Below are positions 1 through 10,538 of a stretch of DNA of 64,000 bases, in pieces (within the stretch, counting starts at the first letter, position 1; each line of letters starts with the position of its first letter). The position numbers and the translations under genes were made by a program. The notes beneath the pieces were generated by a model, which ran no database searches, was not told the DNA's origin, and saw only the letters and a list, made by a program, of their open reading frames with translations. Source of the stretch: Bifidobacterium scaligerum (GTDB lineage: Bacteria > Actinomycetota > Actinomycetes > Actinomycetales > Bifidobacteriaceae); the NCBI RefSeq assembly GCF_002802865.1, contig NZ_PGLQ01000008.1, positions 1-64,000 on the forward strand. The letters run 5' to 3'.

Positions 1-1
1 C

Positions 2-76
2 CCGTTGGTGATCGCGTTCCTGTGCTTGCAGAAGTACTGGCAGTCCGGCCTGGCCGCCGGCGCCGTCAAGGAATGA
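2..76 (+). CDS. Sugar ABC transporter permease, C-terminal end (partial)
   Basis: The reading frame entering from the left edge ends in LQKYWQSGLAAGAVKE and a TGA stop. A short cytoplasmic tail of the form Q-K-Y/F-x-x-G-x-x-x-G-A-V-K is typical of the C-terminus of MalG-type carbohydrate ABC permeases, so this is probably the last gene of a sugar import operon lying to the left. The rest of the gene is outside the window. Only 24 residues are visible, so the substrate cannot be inferred. It converges with the LacI-type gene to its right, with a long perfect hairpin in between. Confidence 0.6.
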   Translation, partial: PLVIAFLCLQKYWQSGLAAGAVKE

Positions 77-114
77 CCGGTCCCGGGAAGTGAGCGGCTC
101 CCCCTCCCCGTAGC

Positions 115-179
115 CCTCTCTTTGTGCGAAAATGACTCACTGAACGAAAGTCAGTGAGTCATTTTCGCACAAAGAGAGG
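115..179. terminator. 29-bp perfect inverted repeat, bidirectional terminator
   Basis: Two perfect 29-base arms (115-143 and 151-179) flank a 7-base loop, ACGAAAG. The arms contain T-runs/A-runs on both strands and sit between a rightward and a leftward gene, which fits a two-way terminator. The loop-proximal part (GAAAATGACTCACTGA and its complement) recurs at 17533-17571. It belongs to the CTGA-N7-TCAG hairpin family described in the findings. Confidence 0.75.
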
Positions 180-195
180 TGTCACATCGTCACCA

Positions 196-1209
196 TTACG
201 CGGACTGGCGTTCGACGATTGATGTCGGCAGCAGCTTGACGTATCCGCGTTCCACCTTGGTGCCTTTCATCATGGAGAGCACCAGTTCGGCCATCGTGCG
301 CCCATGCAGACGCGAATCCTGACGTACCGTGGTGATCTTCGGGTTCGACAGGACGGCCAACGGAGAGTCGTCGAAGCCGGTCACGGCGATATCGTCCGGT
401 ACCCGGTACCCGAAGCGGGTGAGCTGGTTGATCACGCCGATGGCGATATCGTCGTTGGCGCACACGATGCCGTCCAGCTCGCCCAGCATCGGCTGGAATG
501 CCACGGCCGCCATCTCGCCGCTGGTCATTTCCCAGTCGTCCGAGTAATAGACCTTGTTTTCGTCGAATCGCTCCCCCATGGCCTGCTGGAAGCCTTTGAG
601 ACGGTTGACTGCGGAGGGCGAGTAGCCGGGTCCGCAGATATACGCCAAACGTTCGCGGCCTTTGCGCAGCAGATATTCGGTGATTTGCCGTTGGCCGTCG
701 GTATTGGTGAAATCTACGATCGGGAACTGCCATTCGCCGTGATTGCTGACTTCCGACACCACCACCGGATTGTCGGTATTGAGAAACGCTTCGGCCAGTG
801 CATCATCCTCGCTTAAGGAGAACAGCAGATAGCCGTCCGCGAAATCGCTGTTGACCAACTGGGCGATGCGTCGGGTGGAGGCTTCGGTGTTGGCGATCAG
901 CGTAACCATCTGATAGTCGGCGTCGCCGATGGTTTGATTGGCGCTGGCCATCGCCTCGGACACACTGGATTGGATCAGGGTTTCGTTGGACTCCACCTGG
1001 ATCACCAACGCGATGGTCTGGGTGCGCTGTTGGGCGAGCGACCGGGCCGCCTGATTGGGGGTGTACTGGGCGGCTTCGATGGCTTTGGCGATGCGTTCGG
1101 CGGCGGCCGTGGAAACATGAGTATTGCCGTTGAGGTACCGGGAGACGGTGCCGTAGGATACTCCGGCCAATTGCGCCACGTCGCGGATGGTCGCTTTCTT
1201 ACCTGCCAT
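196..1209 (-). CDS. LacI-family transcriptional regulator
   Basis: A 337-residue LacI/GalR-type repressor. The N-terminus (KKATIRDVAQLAGVSYGTVS) is the canonical helix-turn-helix, followed by the hinge and a periplasmic-binding-protein-like sugar-sensing domain with typical blocks (GIVCANDDIAIGVINQL, VTGFDDSPLA). The ATG at 1209 gives the usual MxxKKATIRDVA start; an in-frame ATG two codons upstream (1215) is equally possible, and neither has a clear Shine-Dalgarno. It is divergent from the sugar-binding protein gene. Two near-palindromic sites in the shared region are its probable operators, so it likely controls the binding protein and perhaps lacZ. The effector sugar is unknown. Confidence 0.92.
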   Translation of the reverse strand: MAGKKATIRDVAQLAGVSYGTVSRYLNGNTHVSTAAAERIAKAIEAAQYTPNQAARSLAQQRTQTIALVIQVESNETLIQSSVSEAMASANQTIGDADYQMVTLIANTEASTRRIAQLVNSDFADGYLLFSLSEDDALAEAFLNTDNPVVVSEVSNHGEWQFPIVDFTNTDGQRQITEYLLRKGRERLAYICGPGYSPSAVNRLKGFQQAMGERFDENKVYYSDDWEMTSGEMAAVAFQPMLGELDGIVCANDDIAIGVINQLTRFGYRVPDDIAVTGFDDSPLAVLSNPKITTVRQDSRLHGRTMAELVLSMMKGTKVERGYVKLLPTSIVERQSA

Positions 1210-1285
1210 GATCATATGCCAATCGTATATTCGTCGCTTGCTTCAGACTCGCCGGCCGTGGTTCAACGCGTGATGCAACACGCGG

Positions 1286-1314
1286 TTGTGACCGGTTACA
1301 CAATGGAGTATAGT
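1286..1314 (+). promoter_or_regulatory. Promoter of the sugar-binding protein gene
   Basis: TTGTGA (1286-1291) and TATAGT (1309-1314) are separated by 17 bp and point at the binding-protein gene starting at 1383. The upstream operator overlaps the -35 box and spacer, which fits repression by blocking RNA polymerase. Confidence 0.55.
1287..1300. promoter_or_regulatory. LacI-type operator 1 (TGTGACCGGTTACA)
   Basis: A 14-bp near-perfect palindrome with the central CG typical of LacI operators. It overlaps the -35 element. The second copy lies 34 bp further on, in inverse orientation of its single asymmetric base. Confidence 0.6.
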
Positions 1315-1320
1315 ACGAAA

Positions 1321-1334
1321 TGTAACCGGTCACA
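1321..1334. promoter_or_regulatory. LacI-type operator 2 (TGTAACCGGTCACA)
   Basis: The second 14-bp copy of the same palindrome, just downstream of the predicted -10 box and before the strong Shine-Dalgarno (GAGGAGGAAGG). Two sites about three helical turns apart suit cooperative binding of a LacI-family dimer or tetramer. Confidence 0.6.
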
Positions 1335-1382
1335 CGGTGTGTTGTGCGGCCAAACATAAGCTCGATGAGGAGGAAGGCAACA

Positions 1383-2723
1383 ATGAGCTTGTCAATGAAG
1401 AAGGCTGTGGCCATACTCGGCGCTGCGGCAATGATGGTATCCGTCGGCGCATGCGGTTCGTCCAACAACAGCAGCGGTTCCGCAGGAGATGCCAGTGGTG
1501 ACGTCACGCTGAATCTGTGGGCTTGGGAGCCCACGCTGAAGCCGGTTATCGAGGCGTTCCAGAAGAAGTATCCGAACATCAAGATCGACTTCAACAACAC
1601 CGGCAAGGCAGACACCACCGTCACCTCGCTCAACAACGCCATTCAGGCCGGCAGCGGCATCCCGGACATCGTGCAGCTCGAATACATGACCCTGCCGCAG
1701 TTCGTGATCGGCGAGCAGAGCCAGCTGGCCAACATCAAGGACAAGACCTCCGGCTACGAGGACTTCTACACCCCCGGCACCTGGAACTCCGTGAGCATCA
1801 ACGGCGGCGTCTACGCGCTGCCGATGGATTCCGGCCCGCAGGCCATGTTCTACAACAAGGACACCTTCGACAAGGCCGGCGTAACCGAAGTGCCGAAGAC
1901 GTGGGACGAATACTACGAGGCCGCCAAGAAGATTCGTGCGCTGGGCAGCAACTACTACATCACCGCCGATGCCGGTGATATCAAGGTGATGACCGCCTTC
2001 CTGTGGCAGGCCGGTGCCAAGCCGTATGAATCCGAAGGCGAGAATGTGACGATCAACTTCAAGTCCGATCCCAAGGTGAAGACGGTTGCCGAATTCTGGC
2101 AGAAGATGATCGATGAAGACCTCATCAACACCAAGGTGGCCACTTGGGCCGACGAATGGAACCGTGGCATCGGCGATGGCACCATCGCCTCCATCTTCGA
2201 AGGCGCTTGGATGCCGGCCAACCTGGTCTCCAACTCCGCAGCCGCCAAGGGCAACATGCGTGTGGCCCTGCAGCCGAACTGGGACGCTTCCAAGCCGTCC
2301 AACGGTGAGAACGGCGGCTCCGCGCTGGCCGTGACCGCCGCATCCAAGAATCAGGATGCCGCCTTCAAGTTCATCGAGTTCGCCAACCACAGCTCGGAGG
2401 GCATCAAGATTCGTACCGATGGCGGTGCCTTCCCGGCCGACAAGGCCACGCTGAAGGACGCCGACTTCCTCAAGGGCTCCGATGACGTGCGCGCCTACTT
2501 CGGCGATCAGGACTACAACCAGGTGCTTGCCGAGGCCGCCAACCAGGTGACCGAAACCTTCCAATTCCTGCCTTACGCAGGTCAGGCCAACTCCATCTAC
2601 GGCGATTACGTGGGCAAGGCATACACCGACAAGTCCACCACGCTGATGAAGGGCCTCGCCGCCTTCCAGGACGCGCTGGTCAAGTACGGCAGCGATCAGG
2701 GCTTCACCGTCAAGGAGGGCTGA
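1383..2723 (+). CDS. Sugar ABC transporter substrate-binding lipoprotein
   Basis: A 446-residue extracellular solute-binding protein of the carbohydrate (family 1, MalE-like) type. The start at 1383 is preceded by GAGGAGGAAGG. A signal peptide of about 22 residues ends in the lipobox VGAC, after which comes a Ser/Asn-rich linker and the binding domain (LNLWAWEPTLKPVIEAFQKK, DIVQLEYMTLPQF). It should be lipid-anchored outside the membrane and deliver an oligosaccharide to an ABC permease. No permease genes follow: the next gene is lacZ, and the only permease nearby is the partial one at the left edge, beyond the LacI gene. A stem-loop at 2783-2812 separates it from lacZ. Confidence 0.93.
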   Translation: MSLSMKKAVAILGAAAMMVSVGACGSSNNSSGSAGDASGDVTLNLWAWEPTLKPVIEAFQKKYPNIKIDFNNTGKADTTVTSLNNAIQAGSGIPDIVQLEYMTLPQFVIGEQSQLANIKDKTSGYEDFYTPGTWNSVSINGGVYALPMDSGPQAMFYNKDTFDKAGVTEVPKTWDEYYEAAKKIRALGSNYYITADAGDIKVMTAFLWQAGAKPYESEGENVTINFKSDPKVKTVAEFWQKMIDEDLINTKVATWADEWNRGIGDGTIASIFEGAWMPANLVSNSAAAKGNMRVALQPNWDASKPSNGENGGSALAVTAASKNQDAAFKFIEFANHSSEGIKIRTDGGAFPADKATLKDADFLKGSDDVRAYFGDQDYNQVLAEAANQVTETFQFLPYAGQANSIYGDYVGKAYTDKSTTLMKGLAAFQDALVKYGSDQGFTVKEG

Positions 2724-2782
2724 GCTGAAGGGCTGAGCGTATAGTCCGTCATCAATTACAAAACTTCGTCATCTCCTTCCGC

Positions 2783-2812
2783 AGCCGGGGTTGTAGTCAT
2801 GCAATCCCGGCT
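2783..2812 (+). terminator. Stem-loop between binding-protein gene and lacZ
   Basis: Eleven-base arms (AGCCGGGGTTG / CAATCCCGGCT, one G-T pair) around an 8-base loop, followed by a weak T-rich stretch. It probably ends or attenuates transcription before lacZ. Confidence 0.5.
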
Positions 2813-2923
2813 GTTCCTTTGCCGGCTGGCTGGGTTCGTTTGGCCCCGAGTCGTACTGGTTTTTGTGGTTACATTGCTTACGGCGATATCGCGTGCGGGA
2901 CTTTATCGTGACGTGCGTCGGTG

Positions 2924-2943
2924 TGAAGCTTCGGAAAGCTTCA
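2924..2943 (+). promoter_or_regulatory. 8-bp perfect hairpin abutting the lacZ Shine-Dalgarno
   Basis: TGAAGCTT and AAGCTTCA flank the tetraloop CGGA and end one base before AAGAAAGG, the ribosome-binding site of lacZ (ATG at 2959). In RNA this would sit directly against the initiation region and could affect translation or mRNA stability. Inference only. Confidence 0.4.
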
Positions 2944-2958
2944 AGAAAGGTATTGATT

Positions 2959-5900
2959 ATGTCTGATGCAGTGAAGATTGCGCAATCCGCGGGAATTGCA
3001 CCGGCGATTGCGCAGGCCGACCGATTCGATCCGGCTTGGCTGACCGACCCGCGCGTGTTCGCGGTGAACCGGCTCGCCGCGCACTCCAGCCACCGGTTCT
3101 ACGATCACGTACCGGCGGCCGGCGAGACCAGCGATCTGACGCAAAGCCTCGACGGCACTTGGCGCGTGACCGTCACCGATCTGGCCGACTGGGCCGATCT
3201 GGCGGACGTGGAAGACGGTGCCGAAGAACTGACGGACGCCACGTTCGCCCGCCCGGCCTTCCCCGATGACGATTTCGACACGATCGACGTACCTTCCACA
3301 CTGGAGACCCGAGGCTTCCTCAAGCACAAGTACGTGAACCAGCAGTACCCGTGGTCCGGGCACGAAGCGCCCGAAGCGCCCGATATTCCCGAGCACAACC
3401 ATGTGGCGCTGTACCGTCGCAAGTTCGCGCTGAGCCCGAAGGTGGAAGCCGCTCTGGACGCCGGCAATCCGGTCACCCTCACCTTCCACGGTGCCGCCAC
3501 GGCCATCGCCGTGTGGCTGGACGGTACGTTCGTCGGCTATGCCGAAGACTCCTACACGCCCAGCGAATTCGATGTCACCGCGGCGCTGAAAGGCGGCGTT
3601 GACGGCGATGATGCGCCGGCTTCCGTGTCCGGCGAGCATGTGCTGGCCGTCGCGGTATTCGAATTCACCTCCGCCAGCTGGCTGGAGGATCAGGACTTCT
3701 GGCGTATGCATGGCCTGTTCCGCTCGGTGGAACTCACGGCCCAGCCCGCCGTCCACATTCAGGATCTGCGCGTTACTGCCGACTATGACGTTGCCGCTGG
3801 CGAAGGCGATCTGAGCGTTGATGCATTCGTGCGCAATATCGCTGGCGCAAATAGCTTTGAGGCTGTGTTGACGAATGCCGCCGGTGCCGAAGTGTGGCGA
3901 AACAGCATTGCTGATATGCCCGTTATCGAGAACTTTGACGACTCCCCTATCGCCATCAGTTGGAAGGCGAACATCGGCACTGTGAACCCGTGGAGCGCTG
4001 AAGAGCCGACCCTCTACACACTTACCGTCACCGTGCTGGATGCGGACGGTCAGGTGATCGAAGCGGTCCCCCAGCGCGTCGGATTCCGCCATTTCGCCAT
4101 CGAAGACGGACTGATGAAGCTCAACGGCAAACGCATTGTCTTCAAGGGCGTCAACCGTCACGAATTCGATGCGCGCGAAGGCCGCGCGGTATCTGAAGCC
4201 GTGATGCTCAAGGACATCCGCGAATTCAAGCGGCTCAACATCAACGCCGTGCGCACCAGCCACTACCCCAACCAGACTCGCTGGTATGAACTGTGCGACG
4301 AATACGGCATCTACGTGATCGACGAGACCAACCTCGAAACCCATGGCACATGGAGCAATGGCGACGGCTCGTTCAGCCCGAGCACCGCCATCCCCGGCAG
4401 CCATGACGAATGGCGAGCAGCCTGCGTGGACCGCATCAACAGCATGATGCGTCGTGACTGGAATCATCCGAGCGTCATCATCTGGTCGCTGGGCAACGAG
4501 TCGTACGGCGGCGACGTATTCCGCTCGATGCGCGACTTCGTCCATGCCAACGACCCCGCCCGTCCGGTGCATTACGAAAGCGTGTTCAACGATCCCGAGT
4601 ACAGCGACGTCACGGACATCATGAGTCGTATGTATGCCAAACCGGACGAAATCAAGGATCTGTACCTCTTCGGTGACGATCAGAAGCCGTACATCTCCTG
4701 CGAATACGCGCACTCGATGGGCAACTCCACCGGCGGCCTGCACCTGTACACCGAACTTGAGCAGTACCCGAAATATCAGGGCGGCTTCATCTGGGATTAC
4801 GTCGATCAGGCCCTGTCCCAGCGGCTCAGCGACGGCACCGAGCGACTTGCGTACGGCGGTGACTTCGAGGACCGTCCCACCGACTACGAATTCAGCGGCA
4901 ACGGCATTGTGTTCGCCGACCGCACGCCTACCCCTAAGGCGCAGGAAGTCAAACAGCTGTACGCGAACGTGCAGCTGTCGCCGGATGAGTCGGGCGTGAC
5001 GATCACGAACGACAACCTGTTCATCTCCACGTCCGGCTTCGTCTTCACCGCGCGCGTATTGGTGGATGGTGTGGAACGTTGGCATGCGGATTACCGATTC
5101 GATGTGCCGGCCGGTGAGAGCGTCCGTGAGCCGATCGCGTTCCCGCGACTGACCGATCTGGCGTCGTTCGCGCAGCTTGAGAGCGGCATCGAGGTGACAT
5201 ACGAAGTTGATCAGCGGCTGGGTGCGGCTACTGACTGGGCGCCTGCCGGCTATGAATTGTCGTTCGGACAGTACGTGGCGCGTGTGTCGTTCGACGGGGA
5301 GACCGGTGCGGACGGCGATGCTGACGTGTCGGGTGCCGATGCTGCCAATTTGGGCATGAACTTCGCGTTCGTGGCCGAGGACGGATTCAACGCCGGAATT
5401 CACAACGACTCCGGCGAAGTGCTGCTGTCCAAGTCGGCCGGCGGCATCGTTTCATTCGTGCGAGACGGTCGCGAGATGGTGATTCGTCGTCCGAACCTCA
5501 CGACGTTCCGCGCGTTGGTGGACAACGATCGCGGCAACAAGTCCGGCTTCGAGCGCGCGCAGTGGTTCGCCGCCGGCCGTTATGCGCGCGTGGTGGACAC
5601 CCAGATCTCCCGTATCGGCGACGGTGATGGATTGATTGCCGAATACCGGTACGAACTGGCCGATGCGGCACATACGCTGGTGGTGGTTCGCTATGAGGTG
5701 GATGCGGCGCTGCGTGTGCATCTGACCGCCGAATACCCGGGTGAGGCCGATGCCTCTACGTTGCCGGCATTCGGCATCGAATGGATGCTGCCGGCCCGTT
5801 ACGATCGCCTGAAGTTCTACGGATACGGCCCCGAGGAGACCTATGCGGATCGTTTGCATGGTGCCAAGCTGGGTGTGTTCTCGCGTACCGCTCGGCAGGA

Positions 5901-6228
5901 CTTCGCGCCATATCTGGTGCCGCAGGAGACCGGCAATCATGAAGGCGTGCGGTGGGCGGAGATCACCGATGCCGATGGGTTCGGCATGAAGGTGATCGCT
6001 GGCGATGCGTCGCCGTTTGCGATGAGCCTGTTGCCGTACAGCTCGCTGATGCTGGAGGAGGCGTTGCATGCCGATGAGCTGCCGCCTGTGCGTCACACGT
6101 TCCTGCGTCTGCTGGCCGCTCAGATGGGTGTCGGCGGCGACGACACGTGGGGTGCGCCCGTACACGATGAGTTCCAGCTGCCCGCCGATCAGCCACTGAA
6201 GCTCGACGTGACGTTGGAGCTGCTGTAA
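2959..6228 (+). CDS. lacZ: Beta-galactosidase, GH2 (LacZ type)
   Basis: A 1089-residue glycoside hydrolase family 2 enzyme that hydrolyses terminal beta-galactosides such as lactose in the cytoplasm (no signal peptide). The order is sugar-binding domain, Ig-like domain, TIM barrel and beta-galactosidase small chain, close in length to E. coli LacZ (1024). Visible landmarks are GKRIVFKGVNRHEFD, the acid/base Glu514 in WSLGNESYGG and the nucleophile Glu582 in ISCEYAHSMGNS. The ATG at 2959 was chosen because AAGAAAGG precedes it; the frame is open further upstream to 2863 without a good ribosome site. It lies downstream of the sugar-binding protein and upstream of two strong hairpins. Confidence 0.96.
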   Translation: MSDAVKIAQSAGIAPAIAQADRFDPAWLTDPRVFAVNRLAAHSSHRFYDHVPAAGETSDLTQSLDGTWRVTVTDLADWADLADVEDGAEELTDATFARPAFPDDDFDTIDVPSTLETRGFLKHKYVNQQYPWSGHEAPEAPDIPEHNHVALYRRKFALSPKVEAALDAGNPVTLTFHGAATAIAVWLDGTFVGYAEDSYTPSEFDVTAALKGGVDGDDAPASVSGEHVLAVAVFEFTSASWLEDQDFWRMHGLFRSVELTAQPAVHIQDLRVTADYDVAAGEGDLSVDAFVRNIAGANSFEAVLTNAAGAEVWRNSIADMPVIENFDDSPIAISWKANIGTVNPWSAEEPTLYTLTVTVLDADGQVIEAVPQRVGFRHFAIEDGLMKLNGKRIVFKGVNRHEFDAREGRAVSEAVMLKDIREFKRLNINAVRTSHYPNQTRWYELCDEYGIYVIDETNLETHGTWSNGDGSFSPSTAIPGSHDEWRAACVDRINSMMRRDWNHPSVIIWSLGNESYGGDVFRSMRDFVHANDPARPVHYESVFNDPEYSDVTDIMSRMYAKPDEIKDLYLFGDDQKPYISCEYAHSMGNSTGGLHLYTELEQYPKYQGGFIWDYVDQALSQRLSDGTERLAYGGDFEDRPTDYEFSGNGIVFADRTPTPKAQEVKQLYANVQLSPDESGVTITNDNLFISTSGFVFTARVLVDGVERWHADYRFDVPAGESVREPIAFPRLTDLASFAQLESGIEVTYEVDQRLGAATDWAPAGYELSFGQYVARVSFDGETGADGDADVSGADAANLGMNFAFVAEDGFNAGIHNDSGEVLLSKSAGGIVSFVRDGREMVIRRPNLTTFRALVDNDRGNKSGFERAQWFAAGRYARVVDTQISRIGDGDGLIAEYRYELADAAHTLVVVRYEVDAALRVHLTAEYPGEADASTLPAFGIEWMLPARYDRLKFYGYGPEETYADRLHGAKLGVFSRTARQDFAPYLVPQETGNHEGVRWAEITDADGFGMKVIAGDASPFAMSLLPYSSLMLEEALHADELPPVRHTFLRLLAAQMGVGGDDTWGAPVHDEFQLPADQPLKLDVTLELL

Positions 6229-6233
6229 ATACG

Positions 6234-6286
6234 ATTTCGAGAATTTGTTGCACTGAGAAGTTGTCAGTGCAACAAATTCTCGAAAT
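6234..6286. terminator. 23-bp perfect palindrome downstream of lacZ
   Basis: Perfect 23-base arms (6234-6256, 6264-6286) around the 7-base loop GAAGTTG. It lies at the convergent lacZ/gdhA junction and shares the CTGA-N7-TCAG geometry. Confidence 0.7.
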
Positions 6287-6299
6287 GAGGCCTAAAACT

Positions 6300-6342
6300 G
6301 AGAAAAAACCGCGCTGAGGATTGCTCAGCGCGGTTTTTTCTC
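6300..6342. terminator. Bidirectional terminator between lacZ and gdhA
   Basis: Arms GAGAAAAAACCGCGCTGA and its exact complement (6300-6317, 6325-6342) close around GGATTGC. The terminal A-run and T-run make it an intrinsic terminator for both strands. The same arm sequence recurs in degenerate or half form at 17610-17690. Confidence 0.85.
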
Positions 6343-6350
6343 GAAGATCC

Positions 6351-6376
6351 GTTGATGCGACTATAGCCGCATCAAC
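6351..6376 (-). terminator. Small hairpin at the 3' end of gdhA
   Basis: GTTGATGCG and CGCATCAAC flank 8 bases, directly next to the gdhA stop codon. It has no T-run of its own but precedes the stronger terminator at 6300-6342 in the gdhA direction. Confidence 0.4.
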
Positions 6377-6377
6377 G

Positions 6378-9531
<3,154 letters not shown>

Positions 9532-9554
9532 AACGGAGTACAGCCGCGCTGTGT

Positions 9555-9640
9555 GGCGTTGTGTGGCGCTGTGCGGGTGTGGCGTTGCGTGGCGTTGCGT
9601 GGCGTTGCGTGGCGTTGCGTGGCGCTGCATGGCGTTACGG
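9555..9640. repeat. 10-bp tandem repeat GGCGTTGCGT
   Basis: Four exact copies (9581-9620) with degenerate copies on both sides (GGCGTTGTGT, GGCGCTGTGC, GGCGCTGCAT, GGCGTTACGG) fill the gap before the TetR-type gene. The 10-bp period keeps the units on one face of the helix. The array ends about 50 bp before the TetR start, where its promoter should be. Confidence 0.85.
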
Positions 9641-9692
9641 AATGCCGGCAGGTAGTATGGCGGCGTAGCGAAACGGCGATGAAAGGATGGCA

Positions 9693-10322
9693 ATGGCACG
9701 TCGGGCAGTTGAAGGCGGCTCCAACGCACCTCAATCCCGACTGGCGCCGGCCGAACGCCGTGAGCAGATCATCGAAGCGGCCTCCCGCGTCATCGCCCAG
9801 AACGGGTTCTGGGGGTTCGCAGTGCGGCAGGTGGCGGACGAATGCGGGCTGACCGAGCCGGCCGTCATCTACCATTTCAAGAACAAGGTCGGCCTGTTGA
9901 TCGCCGTGCTGGAGCATCGTGATCGGGAGGATATGACCATATTCGCCCATACGCTCGGCGTCGAGGCCGAAGATGTGTGGAACGGCATGGTGGACTTCGG
10001 TATCCGCGAACTGTGTGCGGCATTGGTGGCCCGTAACGCCGCACAGCCTGAGATGGTGCGTCTTTACACCGTATTGCAGGGTGAATCGCTTAACGACCAT
10101 CATCCGGCGTACCAGTACTTCCAGCAGCGTGAAGAGCGTGTGCTGGACAATATGACCCGCGCCGCGGAGCGTGACGGCATCGAGAATCCGCGCCGTGAAG
10201 CGCTCGCCGCCTTGTCGATGATGGACGGCATCCAGGTGCGTTGGCTGCGCGAGCCTGACGCCGTGGATCTCGTCGCCGAATGGAATGCGTACGCCGATTC
10301 GCGCTGGCCTCGTCGCGACTGA
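9693..10322 (+). CDS. TetR-family transcriptional regulator
   Basis: A 209-residue repressor with an N-terminal TetR helix-turn-helix (AERREQIIEAASRVIAQNGF, AVRQVADECGLTEPAVIYHF) and an all-helical ligand-binding C-terminal domain. The ATG at 9693 sits about 5 bases after AAAGGA; an in-frame ATG at 9687 overlaps that site. It is followed by the GH3 glycosidase and MFS permease genes in the same direction, so it probably controls them. Palindromic TTAATTAA sites in the intervening promoter are candidate operators. TetR regulators over glycosidase operons are known in bifidobacteria, though LacI types are commoner. Confidence 0.9.
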   Translation: MARRAVEGGSNAPQSRLAPAERREQIIEAASRVIAQNGFWGFAVRQVADECGLTEPAVIYHFKNKVGLLIAVLEHRDREDMTIFAHTLGVEAEDVWNGMVDFGIRELCAALVARNAAQPEMVRLYTVLQGESLNDHHPAYQYFQQREERVLDNMTRAAERDGIENPRREALAALSMMDGIQVRWLREPDAVDLVAEWNAYADSRWPRRD

Positions 10323-10451
10323 CTGTCGCTTGATCAGTTGCCTCACTGACGTGCGGCTGTTGTCGGTTCGTTTCCCAACTGTCTCCCGTACGGCCGGCGT
10401 GTCGCCTCATAAGTCTTGATTTTTCAACGTTTCCCGACGTTTGCCGCACTT

Positions 10452-10519
10452 TTAATTAACTGCACAGTAAATAAGTGATATAGTGATACTCACGTAATTA
10501 ACCACGAAGTTAATTAACG
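10452..10519 (+). promoter_or_regulatory. Promoter and TTAATTAA operators of the GH3-MFS operon
   Basis: TTAACT (10456-10461) and TATAGT (10479-10484) are 17 bp apart and face the GH3 gene. The palindrome TTAATTAA occurs at 10452-10459, overlapping the -35 box, and at 10510-10517. A related GTAATTAAC at 10494-10502 forms an inverted pair with the latter. These AT-only islands in GC-rich DNA are the likely binding sites of the upstream TetR regulator. The assignment is an inference. Confidence 0.5.
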
Positions 10520-10538
10520 AATGTCGGTAAGGAACTCG

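Noticed and set aside
2941-5403. 820-codon open frame antisense to lacZ
   Set aside because: A by-product of GC-rich codon use opposite a clearly conserved gene; low-complexity composition, no domain and no ribosome site.
9553-9852. Short frame spanning the 10-bp repeats and the TetR start
   Set aside because: It is in the wrong frame relative to the TetR domain, and its first part is just translated repeat.
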